A DNA stretch of 64,000 bases. Origin: Diphasiastrum complanatum. Taxonomy: Eukaryota; Streptophyta; Lycopodiopsida; Lycopodiales; Lycopodiaceae. The stretch's first letter is position 1; each line of letters opens with the position of its first letter. Shown one piece after another: positions 38,154-47,762 of the stretch. The notes under the pieces are model-generated. The model did no database searches and was not told the DNA's origin. It saw only the letters and a list, made by a program, of their open reading frames with translations. Both the position numbers and the translations under genes were made by a program. The stretch is from assembly GCA_029204225.1 (NCBI GenBank), contig CM055102.1, positions 49,363,044 to 49,427,043 of the forward strand, in the 5' to 3' direction.

Positions 38154-38837
38154 CACATCTTCTATGCTCATGGACCTTGGTTTATGAAAACCTATGGATC
38201 ATTAGCTATTTGGAATATGCAAGGCATGGAAAAGAGTCATTACAGGGCAAAGGTTGCGTATTTCAAAAATTCACGGCATGGCAGAGGAAAGGGTCTTAGC
38301 AATGCATTGGTTGAGATATTCCAATGGTTTTACAGAGGAGTTTTGGGCCGAGGACACTTTCAAAACACAAGAACTGAAGAGTTGTGTTCAATGATCTCCA
38401 ATTCAAATTCAGTCAGAAAGACAGCATGGCAATCATCTAATGCTAGAACAAGGCATCAAGAATGGAGGATGTCTAGAGTGCGAGTTGGAAAGAGATGGAT
38501 GCCGAGGACACCAACATCCAATGTTTTGGAAAACAGCGCTAGAGAAACTACGGAAACTGATGAGATGGAATAGAAACAATTTATGCTGAATTGTAATTCG
38601 AATATTCCTTTGTGATAAATATTACTACCGAATTGGATTGTTGTTATAAATTGAAATTATTTTATTTGGTTTTATAATAATATCTATTTTTGGATACACG
38701 TCCCTCTATATAAGATGGGGGTTTTCATTTTGTTGTCACTTCTTGTTTTGTTGAAATTTGTTTCCTCATAATTTAGCTTGTCTTGTTCAATTAGACTACT
38801 AGTTTGCTGGTCAATTAGTGTTCTTAGTTGCATAACA

Positions 38838-40276
38838 ATGTCGTCCCCTAAAATAGAGTTGGCCAATCTGCTAGCCCCCACAGAGTTTTTAGATCATTTA
38901 GATCGTATTTATTGTATGTTTACCGGTAGAATAGACACGCTTGCCACTCTACGGGCTAATGCGGATGCATTCACGTACGTGAGTGAGTATATAGATGAAA
39001 CTTTGAAGCCTTATGCCATACAAATTTCTGGCTCAACTATCATGTGGATTCCATATAACTTGTTTAGTTATATATGGAAAGGAGATAGACCCTTTATCGC
39101 TCGTCTCAACAGATTTATTAGTCACTTGGGTAACGATCATTACTTGGAGCTGACGAAGGACCAGCTGAAAACTTTTGATCTTGAAAGTGTAGGAAAGAAG
39201 TTTCTATCCGGTGAGATTACTGTTATTTTTTTGCTTAATGAGTTTCCAGCGACTGTGGCCAGCAACAAACACAATCCTAGTGAGCAGGTGAACAAGATGA
39301 ACGACCCGGGTGAAGAGGAAGATTTATCTGCGGAGCACGAAGCAATCTTGGCTGCGCAAGAGGCAACAGGTGCATCCACATCAGCGGAGCCAGAAGATAC
39401 AGATAAGTCCGATGATGTCATGCTTCGAATCCATGGCCTTGCTCCAATCATCATTGATGGGCAGGAGTATGTGTTCATGCATGAATTGCAACATATTCTC
39501 GGCTTGCGAGAAGATGAGATGCTGGCAGCATTGGTAAATTTGCAGAATGGCAGTTCCACTTTCGACCACACCCAGCCCGACGACACGTATGAGAAGCTGA
39601 TCGGGCATGACACGGACACCACCGAGCAAGCACTGGCAAGGGTGCTTTGCCAATTGAAAATGCTTCAACCACCACCAGTTCAAACGAGGCCATTCGCGGT
39701 ACTCGAAGGAAAAACTACTGACGTGAAGTACAAAGGCAAAGGAATTAACCTTGCGCAAACCGAAGACATTGATGAAGGCACCGAGGCAAGTCTGACCCAA
39801 CAATTGAACTTGCATGTGTTTGTTATGTTTGTTTGTCTTCATTATACTCATTTTGCAATAATTTGAACCAAATGCAGGATGCAGTGGAGCTTGATGCATT
39901 TGCAATGCGAAGGAGTGGCTCTCGGGAGAAAGTTGAAGTAGGAACTCTGGACAGGTCTATGGCCCACTACATTGGGAACTTGCCCAACAACTTTATTTTC
40001 TGCTTCAGCAACAAGTACAGCCCATATGGACAGACAGAGCTTCATAAATGCAAAGCACTCTCCAAGCACATTGGTGAGCTGGACATGTCACCGTCAGCGC
40101 CAAAGGCTTACTGTGTTCTTCAAAAAGCCGTTTTGAATGATTTTTGCACTGGATTTGAGACCCGGCTCATTCTCTCGGGTTTAATTGGCCCTTATGAGGA
40201 TGAGGGAAATGCTCCTAAATTAGCATTAGAAATGCTAAACCAGTACTGTCATCAGAGAAGTGATCAGAGAAGCTGA
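38838..40276 (+). CDS. unknown two-exon protein, ~448 aa, apparently intact
   Basis: Exon 1 runs from the ATG at 38838 (context ACAATGTC) to 39785, exon 2 from 39878 to the TGA at 40276. The proposed intron, 39786-39877, starts GCAAGT and ends AATGCAG, a GC-AG intron that joins both exons in phase 0; translating through would end at a stop at 39866. The N-terminal ~150 residues look globular (FLDHLDRIYCMFTGRIDTL, IWKGDRPFIARLNRFISHLG). A low-complexity acidic/Ala stretch with AEHEAILAAQEATGAST follows, and the C-terminal exon is again globular (LPNNFIFCFSNKYSPYG). There are no membrane segments and I recognise no family. It has no stops or frameshifts, unlike its neighbours, and lies 264 bp after the transposase-like gene on the same strand, so it may be cargo or a second gene of one element. 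Confidence 0.55.
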
Positions 40277-40430
40277 AGTCCTCTCTGAAATGTGAATAAA
40301 GATTTTGTCTTTTTTTTCTTGTGGACTCTCTTAATTCTCTGTTGTCATTATATGATGTGCTAATTTATTGAATTTAGAATTTAATTTTTTTTTCTAATAA
40401 AGATTTCTCCTCCTTTTTTTACGTGACGTG

Positions 40431-40660
40431 ATTTTCACGCCAGGGCGCGACCAGCGCCCGTTTGACCAGGTCAAACGTCCCCTCGTCGCGCCTTGGCATG
40501 ATTTTCATGCCAGGGAGCGACCAGGGCCTGTTTGACCAGGTCAAACGTCCCCTAGTCACGCCTTGGCATGATTTTCACGCCAAGGCGTGACCAGAGCCCA
40601 TCTGACCTGGTCAAACGGGCCCTGGTCGCACCCTGGCATGATTTCCATGCCACGACATGG
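40431..40660. repeat. 3.3 x 70-bp GC-rich tandem repeat with nested palindromes
   Basis: Units start at 40431, 40501 and 40571, with a partial fourth at 40641; the period is exactly 70 bp. Each unit has the palindrome GTTTGACCAGGTCAAAC (or TCTGACCTGGTCAAAC) and the unit junction GGCATGATTTTCATGCC is itself palindromic. The GC content contrasts sharply with the AT-rich flanks. It lies between the unknown gene and the H3-like gene. Confidence 0.95.
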
Positions 40661-40903
40661 AAACCTATCTTATCTACAACATGGTTATAGAAACTACCAT
40701 TCCCATAGTACTGAAAAATTTTAAATCATTGCATTCACATAGATGATACTAAAATTTTCAAATGACTGCATTCACATAAACAGTACTGAAATCAGATATC
40801 AAACTCAATCACAACAATTTGCATTCACACAACCTGAAATTCTACAAGATACTTGACACCAAATCTTCAGTATATTATAAATAAAATCATGTACATGATA
40901 TTT

Positions 40904-41617
40904 TTAATTCCGCTCTCTCCTTAGCCTTCTAGCTAGGTGGAGATCCTTCGGGAGTATTGTGACTCTCTTTCCGTGCACTGCACACAAAAATGAGTCCTCA
41001 AAGAGCTGCATTAGGTACATTTCCACAGACTCTTGTATTGCGGACACTGCATTTGCCGTAACTCTGTTCTCCAAGAAAAATTCATCGACTATTTCTTTTA
41101 CAAGCCTCACAAAAGAGGCCCTAGGGATCAAAAATTTTACGGACTTCTGATAGCTCCATATATCCTGGAGCCACTATGCGATCCTGCGCTTCCTACGCGG
41201 TCGAGGAGGTGGTGGCTACATTTTGCGGAGCTCCTTTCCAGCCCATGGTGTTGCATGAGGGGCCGGCCTATCCCTGCGACGCTCTACGGTCCTACTTGGG
41301 CCAGCTGCGGCAGAACTTGGAGGCGGTGGAGGTGGTGGTGGTGGTGGTGGAGGTGGTGGTGGTAGAGGTAGTGGAGGTGGCGGTGGAGGCGGTGGAGGCA
41401 GTGGGGGCGGAGGCGGTGGAGGCGGAGGAGGTGGAGGAGGTGGAGGCGGTGGAGGCGATGTTGGCGGTGCAGGCAGTGGTGATGGCTCCTGATCTGCAGG
41501 GTTCCGTCGCTTTGATGTAGACCCAGCCTTGTGAGGATTCTTTCTTTTTTGCTCATGTGCTCCTCTCTCTGACCATCTATGGGTCGCCTTCTGCTTCATC
41601 CTTGTTGTGGTCGACAT
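40904..41617 (-). pseudogene. divergent histone H3-like gene with a long proline tract in its tail
   Basis: Minus strand. The core (41173-40904, 89 residues) reads LQDIWSYQKSVKFLIP, RLVKEIVDEF, VSAIQESVEMYLMQ, LFEDSFLCAVHGKRVTIL and PKDLHLARRLRRERN. It follows the histone H3 fold from the alphaN helix to the end, with no gap from RLVKEI onward, and has H3 landmarks (YQKS, FED, CA-H-KRVT, LARR). Loop 1 has the ordinary H3 length and lacks the insertion usual in plant CENH3. Upstream in the same frame come a basic tail from an ATG at 41617 (TRMKQKATHRW, KRKNPHKAGSTSKRR), a ~45-residue proline tract and PPPRPRRKRRIA. Two in-frame stops (41213-41215 and 41174-41176) separate tail from core. The second, TAG, could instead be a splice acceptor directly before WLQDI, so an intron is a real alternative to decay. 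No replication-dependent H3 gene looks like this. Confidence 0.7.
41320..41470. repeat. (GGTGGA/GGCGGT)n trinucleotide-type tract
   Basis: An imperfect GGN-type repeat (GGTGGTGGTGGAGGTGGT etc.) which encodes the proline run on the minus strand. The Val/Glu, His/Leu and Trp-rich frames over it are shadows. Confidence 0.9.
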
Positions 41618-41847
41618 CGGGGTGCCCGTCCCTGAGTAGTCCTCTGACAAGCAGGACAAAGAAAATCTATACTACAGAGTTATTCAATCCATTTCTTCTG
41701 GCCTGGGCATTGTAACACATAAGAAACAGCCAAGTAATGCCCAAATGAGTCTGGTAACAGACAAGAAATAGATCTGTAAGCAAGAAACATAAAAGTAAAC
41801 AACAGGTCCTCTGGAGCAGGGGATCTGTCAACAGGAGTAAAATGTTG

Positions 41848-42410
41848 GGAGGATGCAATGCAAGATGAGTATGACTCACTCATGAAGAACCGGATTTGAA
41901 TTCTTGTTGGTCTTCCTCATGGGAAGAAGGCAATTGGTTCTAAATGGATACACAAAATCAAGTATAAGGCAGATGGTACCATTGAAAGGTACAAGGCAAG
42001 GCTTGTTGCCAAAGGGATTATGAGGAGACTTTTTCTCCTACTGCTTGGATGACTACCGTGAGGGTAGTAACCTCTTGGGCTGTCCATTTTGGTTGGCGTT
42101 TGCAGCAACTTGACATAAAGACATCATTCCTCAATGGTGATCTCAATGAGGAAGTGTACCTTTAACAACCTGCTAGTTTTTTGGTTGAGGGCCAAGAAGA
42201 TAAAGTTTGTCTTCTCAAAAAGGCACTTTATGGACTGAAGCAAGACCCGAGGACGTGGTATCAAAAGATACATGCCTATTTTTGTGATCGTGGTTTTACT
42301 AATAGTCCTAGCAAATCTACTCTTTATGTCAAGCATATTTCAGATTATATCATCATTATTTTGCTTTATATTTATGAAATTATTATTACGGGAAGTAATG
42401 AGCAGTAGAT
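41848..42410 (+). pseudogene. copia reverse transcriptase fragment (C4)
   Basis: In shifting frames it reads [65 protein letters not shown] and LYVKHISDYIIIILLYIYE, the copia reverse transcriptase from its start to the YVDD box, here degraded to YIYE. Stops at about 41895 and 42163 and a small deletion near 42020 show long decay. No LTR or other domain of this copy is seen. Confidence 0.85.
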
Positions 42411-43029
42411 TGATGTCCTAATATATGATTTTGGTATGGTTAGTATTGTCACAAAATATTTTGATTATTGTTCAAACTCAAAACTTGAAACTATCGCAAA
42501 ACTGTCAACTATCGCGAAATGTGAAAACAGTCGCGAACAATTCGTGAACAAAAACCATTCAAGTCTGGATACAAAACATTTTTGTATGGATATTGAACGT
42601 TTGTTGAATGTCAACTGTCTTAATGGTTAGATCGACTGTTACAGAAGGAAGAAGGCCAAAAGACCTATCCTGTGACAATATAAATACATGTGCACTACTC
42701 GTTGTAAACACAACAAAGCAACAAGGCAGCAAGAGATGTATACTAAAGAATCTGAATCAAAGTAATAAAAATTTGACTGATCAAAGTTTCTCAACAGATG
42801 ATTTTTTCTCAGTTGTTCTAATTGTCTAAAATTGTCTATCACACTCACGCAATATATCTCTTAAATCTGGATGTTTTATTCAATCAAGGTAAAAACTGCT
42901 CTATTAGTACAACCAAAATCAGATCCAATTGAAGACACTGATATTAGTTTGATTTATTCAAACTTTCATCATGTTCTTTGAAGGAGAATTCTTAGTATTT
43001 TTCCTACAGTGGTACTAGAACACCCGTCT

Positions 43030-43980
43030 CAGCATCCTTCACACATCCATCAACAACCATATCTGGAGTTTATTCGGAAGATTAGAAGATTTCTTTGATC
43101 AGCAACATTCAGTCTAAGATCAGTACGATCTTGGATATAGAAGATTCGAATTATTTAATCTGAAAGTTAAAGACTTCACTCATACTGAAGGGCAAAGGTC
43201 TTTGGCAATGGGTAGAACCAACATAAGAGAAGCCAATCACTCCTGGCAAAGAACTTCATGAACGGAATTTGAAAAATGACAAAGCTATAGCAATTATTGT
43301 GTCTTCGGTGAATGACAACATAATGTTAGATCTTTCCTCAACTTCGAACGCGAAAGAATTGTAAAAAGAATTATAAACCAAGAATGAAACTTAATCAAAT
43401 CATGTTCTTGAAGACCAATTGACTTACCTACAATGGGACGACAAAGATCTGACCACTTTCATACGAAAGATAAAGGATCTGTTTATTTTTTGTAGAATTT
43501 TGGCACGAAAAATGCAATTTCAAAGGAAAAACAACTTTGCTATTTTGTTTGAGCCCTACTCAGGTCATTCCACACAACTCGAACTTTATTGGCGAAAGAT
43601 GTGACCATGACACTTCAAAAGGCAATAGATGGAGTCAAAGAGGAAGTAGAAGCTCGCGAATGCTATGACGATAATGGTGATTCAAAAAATTCTCTATTTA
43701 CTCAGAAGAATAAATCTTCGGAGGACTCTAAGTCTAGGAGGGAGTCGTCTAAGAAGAATGAAAATCGTTCAGACGAATCCAAGACAAATGATCGATAATC
43801 AGAAAAACAATAGAAAGATTTTGGTGACAGGAAGATTTGTAACAGATGCAAAAGATTAGACATACAGAAGAATCCAAAGATTGATTGTATTCATTGACGT
43901 AAATGGGGTCATGCAGAAGTAGACAGTTATCAAAATAAGCAATGGAGGACGAAATGTCATTGATGTATAAGAACAATGTA
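43030..43980 (+). pseudogene. copia C3 gag remains
   Basis: Broken gag. QWDDKDLTTFIRKIKDLFI (43440-43500) resembles the helical copia gag core. TLQKAIDGVKEEVEARE and a Ser/Lys/Asp-rich linker follow (43600-43795). A degenerate knuckle region lies near 43835-43950. Stops occur about every 150-250 bases. Confidence 0.55.
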
Positions 43981-44019
43981 TGGACACTTACACCTATACC
44001 CGATGGAAGAAGACTAGGG

Positions 44020-44644
44020 GTGAAAGTGGATCTACAAGATCAAAACAGGTCCTGATGGAGATAGCATCAGATACAAAGCAAGGTTGGTTGTGAAAGGTTT
44101 TTTACAGAAAAATGGGATCAACTACACTGATACTTTCTCGCTAGTAGTCAAACACACATCAATTCACTTGTTATTCAGTTATGCAATGGCTCATGATCTC
44201 AAAATCCATGTTGTAGATGAGAAAACTGCTTTCTTGCATGCAAAATTAGAAGAAGATTTATTTATGGATCAACCACTTGGTTTTATAAGTCAAGAATATC
44301 CAGAATTTGGATGTCACATGAATAAAAGCATCTATGGTCTGAAACAAGCAGCCAGACAATGGTATAAAAAGAAGGACAAAGCACTACGTTCTTTAGGCTG
44401 CGAACCTTTATTTGTTGAGTTGAATGTCTATATCAAACATGTCAAAGATGAAATTATCATTCTAATTGTTTATGTTGACGACACTCTTATCTTTTCAAGA
44501 AAAGATATATTGATTTCAGATGACAAAAGAGACATTTCTAGAATATTTGAGATCATTGATCTAGGAGAAGCAAAAATCTATCTAGCCTTACAGATTGAAA
44601 GAGACTTTGAAGGTGGCAAGTTGTATCTTCACCAACAAAAGTAT
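44020..44644 (+). pseudogene. copia C3 reverse transcriptase
   Basis: The 44084-44644 frame carries YKARLVVKGFLQKNGINY, VVDEKTAFLHAKLEEDLFM, SIYGLKQAARQWY, IILIVYVDDTLIF (the catalytic YVDD at about 44470) and IFEIIDLGEAKIYLALQIER. It ends at GGKLYLHQQKY, where the gypsy LTR begins. An upstream stop at about 43976 and the loss of integrase make it non-functional, but this domain itself is intact. Confidence 0.88.
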
Positions 44645-45979
44645 TGTCGTACTGTACCAACAAGGTTAATATAGATTTTGTAGCAAATAGTGTCGTTCCC
44701 ACAGAGGACAGTGTTAGAAAGTTATGTTTTTGGTACAATTTATGACAATTGGTGTCGAGTGTTATTCTAGTTGTTGACAAACATTAAAAAGTAACCAATA
44801 TTACTTATATTTGGGTGTGTGGTGTTGATAATTTTCAGAACAACAATCTGGCCTATATCAAATCGAATGAAACACGTTCTACAGATGAGATGTTATCAGA
44901 GTAGTACAACAGTACTACAATCTGGCTGGTTAAGGTGTCAACAAAGAGTCGAAAAATGTTCGATGTATTCACGATTGAACAAACAATTAATTAATCGCGT
45001 TCGTGAACTGTTCGTTTCTAGACAGAAGTCCTCAACAACTAAAGTCCAAATTAATGGTTAAAGAACACGTATGGTTTTAGAGCACGTTAGAAACTTATGT
45101 CAGTGATAATCAGGAAAACAGATCAAAGACTCAATTCTTTAGACAGGGACTGTCATCTCATATGTATACATACAGCTTTATTCAATGATCGTGCTAGACT
45201 GTACCAAAGATAGTCGTTATTGGAGTGCCGAAAAAAAAGTATCTGCGACAAACTAATAAGATAGCTTTAAGACAGTTCTTTAGAGCATGCTTTACGGATA
45301 CACAACAAATGACTGTAATGAACTAGAGAGTCTCTCTGATCAAAGAGTAATTTATGTAATGCGTTAGAGATTGTTAGCAGACTCAAGATCACTCACACTC
45401 AGCAGTGCGGAGAACAGAGATGAGAGAGAATAACTCACAGAACTCTATTCACTTCTTCAATCTCTTACATATGCATAAACTGCTCTCGCTCGATACTCGA
45501 GACTGAATTGTGAAATCAATATATGTTCTACGGGACGAACAAACACACCTCTAAAACAACAGGTGCGTCGCTCCCGCGAAAGGGTCTAGTTAACAATTAG
45601 ACTGAAAATACGTTCAATTATACCATAAAAGATATACTTAACTACAAGTTAAAGTTACTCTAGTTTAACATGTCTTTTTGTATCTAGTCATTTTGTGTGG
45701 ATGACCTAGTAAAGGTTATCCTAGGCAATGTCTTTCCTATTAAAGGTCTTGCCCTTAATTACAGGATAAGTACTTAGGAGATATATTCCCAAAAAATGAC
45801 TTAGGCCTCTTCATGATTTATACTTAACCAGTTCATATCTTGATTTTCGAGTATATCATGCCATATTTATGTTGATATTCAATGATCACTTTAGAAAACC
45901 ATAAAGATTCCAAAGGGGAGATGGAATTGCCACCAGTCCAAAGAATGAGATTGCACTTTAACAATAAGGTGGCATCACA
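44645..45979 (-). repeat. gypsy LTR (3' position), flanked by AGTAT on both sides
   Basis: In plus view it starts TGTCGTACTGTACC and ends GGTGGCATCACA. It carries about 72 extra bases (about 45882-45953) compared with the other LTR; otherwise the two are about 95% alike by eye. AGTAT follows immediately at 45980, then copia C3 RNase H sequence, exactly as outside the other LTR. Confidence 0.88.
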
Positions 45980-46131
45980 AGTATACTCAAAAAATCATTG
46001 AAGACTTCAACATGCTCAAATGCAAAGGTGTGCATAGTCCCATGATACCTGGAACGATACTGAGTAAGGCAGACTGTTCGCAGACTCTCAAAGAAGAGAA
46101 ACGAATGGCCAATACACCCTATCGAAGCTCC
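45980..46131 (+). pseudogene. duplicated copia C3 RNase H start inside the gypsy element
   Basis: After AGTAT it reads DFNMLKCKGVHSPMIPGT and RMANTPYR on the plus strand, matching 54167-54315. It ends abruptly at about 46131, where antisense gypsy ORF sequence begins. Confidence 0.85.
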
Positions 46132-47127
46132 ATCTATATCCATTGCCATAGCTGGAACTGTATCTGGTTGGGATGGTGCAGCATCAATCTCCATAGTAGT
46201 GGTAGCTGCCACTTCAACTGCTGGTGCAGCATCTGGTGTAGCCGGAATAGGGACAGGCAGGAGGCTGGAAAAATCAATTAGCTTGGGAGCCAACATCCTT
46301 TCCGTCAACATTGTTTTCTCCTGCTCGGTCAAAATGTCAAAATTGGCACACAATCGAGAAACATGTGCTCCAATGCCAAAAAACTTTTCATGCTTAATCC
46401 ATCGCAAAAAAGCCCTATAGGTAATAATACCAAAGCAAACTGGATTACCAACGAGTGCGTCCAATATGTAACCAAAATTTTGAACTGAAATTGTGGCATC
46501 CGCATCCGTCAAAAATATTGCTTGGTTTGTGTATTTATAGAACAGTTTAAATGTTGTATCGTGGATCATTGAAATTTTGTACCCCTTTGTGGGTACGAAA
46601 CAGTTGCTTAAGAAGTGGGCTGCTTCATCCACTGAGTCTTTGTTGGTTGAAACCATCTTCCCATCCAAAGGTAACCCGAGGGCTGTGTAGAACATGTCTT
46701 CAATGATAATGAAGAATTGGCCTCGCACATGAACTTTGAAGTCCACCTCAGAGATTGAGTGGATGGAGTTCACAAATTCCATGCTGACTTCAGAAAGGAT
46801 GATTAAGGGGTCCACTTTTAGATCACCCAATCTGCATCGATCCAAAAAAGAACTGGATGGATGCCAGGCGGATTCATGCGTGTCCATTTCAAATGATGGT
46901 AGAACTAGAACTTGATTCGGAAGCCATTGGTCGAATGTTTGACGACAGCTCCGTAGATCGCAATAGTTTGTATGAGTGAGTTTGAATCGCAAAGAGAACA
47001 AGCGCAGGAAAGCATGTAATCGCATGAAGAAAGTGCAAGGAAGAAAATGGAAAATAACTATGTTATGCAGTAGCGGTGTGGAAGGGATGATGACGTGGCA
47101 TGGTGACATGACATCTGTCACTTCCAT
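46131..47127 (-). CDS. extra ORF in the env position of the gypsy element
   Basis: A long open frame from the ATG at 47127; about 332 residues are element-derived and the last ~57 (to 45958) are antisense copia sequence caused by the rearrangement at 46131. The body contains DLKVDPLIILSEVSMEFVNS, VHVRGQFFIIIEDMFYTALG, LPLDGKM and YRAFLRWIKHEKFFGIGAHV, then a Pro/Ala/Asp-rich tail (PVPIPATPDAAPAVEVAATT). The V-RG-x-F...LGLP pattern reminds me of plant transposon-associated domains (PF20167 or plant-mobile-domain type), which also occur inside retrotransposons. There is no signal peptide and no clear membrane anchor apart from one hydrophobic stretch at residues 20-35, so a classical envelope is doubtful. 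The first ~70 residues may be non-coding. Confidence 0.5.
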
Positions 47128-47159
47128 TTATGGAGGACGTGCATGGCTCAGTGTTTGAA

Positions 47160-47760
47160 ACTATAATTTGACAGATCGATCATTAATGACGAAAGACCGT
47201 TTGTGAATAAAAAAATATTAAATTAAGAAAAAACAATATATGTTTTGATATGTGAGCGTACACACGTGTGAAAAATGATGATAACGTGGCCATCATCTTT
47301 AATGGAGGAATACAAAAGTAGGTTGAGAGATTCTCGAAAATATGCTAGAAAGATTCTAGAAAGTTTCGCGAAACTTTCTCGAAGGATTCTAAAAAAAGAT
47401 ACAAAAACTCACGAAAATTTCTCGAAAATTTTAGCAACACACTAGAAACTTTCTCAAAAAACTGCAAAAATTCTCGAAAATGATTTACGAAAATTTGATT
47501 AACAAATTTAGTGTCGCAAAAAATTCTTGAAAATACTTTAAAAATTATATTGAAAGATTGAGAGAAGTCAAGAAAAATTCTCGAAAATTTCACAAGACAT
47601 TATGAAAAATGTTGGAAGGTGGTAGAAAATTTCACAAAAATTTCTAAAAAAGATAAAAGAAAAGTCACAAAAAATATCAGAAAAGATAAAAAAAATTCGC
47701 GATTTATTTTTTAAAAAATACTAGAAAATAATAAGAATAATAAAATTTCTGGTCAAAGGT
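47160..47760. repeat. AT-rich spacer with recurring TTCTCGAAA-type motif
   Basis: About 47330-47700 is built from imperfect repeats of (A)TTCTCGAAA(A/T) and its variants at 15-40 bp spacing, between integrase and the extra ORF. Confidence 0.65.
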
Positions 47761-47762
47761 AG

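Larger units (their letters stand above)
35890..38573 (+). pseudogene. intron-containing transposase-like gene with one stop and frameshifts
   Basis: From the ATG at 35890 an N-terminal part of about 185 residues includes a coiled coil (MNDNLKSLHGINMKLEQEIN onward). After a frame change near 36430 a Lys-rich segment runs to 36972. There a GT-AG intron (36973-37059, 87 bp) joins cleanly in phase to VIFVIKLDEAEIVKGRK, WHLAADLKTLKCMYGCG and the cysteine pair NFCIYC. A single in-frame TGA lies at 37596-37598, then a frame change near 37960. A second intron (38075-38153) leads to GPWFMKTYGSLAIW and NMQGMEKSHYRAK. I read the Asp in IKLDE, the Asp in AADLK and the Glu in GMEKSH as a possible DDE triad. 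From memory, similar proteins are scattered as multicopy genes in animals and seed-free plants. Function is inferred, not shown. Confidence 0.5.
42469..44644 (+). mobile_element. Ty1/copia element C3, 5' part (continues at 54167-54785)
   Basis: A probable 5' LTR (about 42469-43018, TATAAATACATG at about 42678) ends CTACA before TGGTACTAGAAC at 43020, a diverged primer-binding site. Gag remains follow to about 43800, then directly a reverse transcriptase (from about 44020). Protease and integrase are missing. The element is cut at 44644 by the gypsy insertion and resumes after it. The LTR start is uncertain (42469 or 42602). Confidence 0.7.

Noticed and set aside
39140-39905. Minus-strand ORFs of 160 and 174 codons
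   Set aside because: Shadows of the better-supported plus-strand gene with a good start context and an intron.
40431-40660. CRISPR-like array
   Set aside because: Units are contiguous 70-bp tandem copies with no unique spacers and the DNA is eukaryotic.
40904-41173. Plant CENH3 (centromeric H3)
   Set aside because: The stretch from RLVKEI to AIQES has the ordinary H3 length; the loop 1 insertion expected of CENH3 is absent. It may still be a CENH3 relative, but the sequence does not show it.
41033-41556. Plus- and minus-strand frames rich in Val/Glu, Trp or His/Leu over the GGN tract
   Set aside because: Alternative frames of the trinucleotide tract; only the proline frame is continuous with a basic, histone-like tail.
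45958-46130. C-terminal ~57 residues of the minus-strand ORF in the gypsy element
   Set aside because: They are the antisense of copia RNase H sequence and not part of the original protein.
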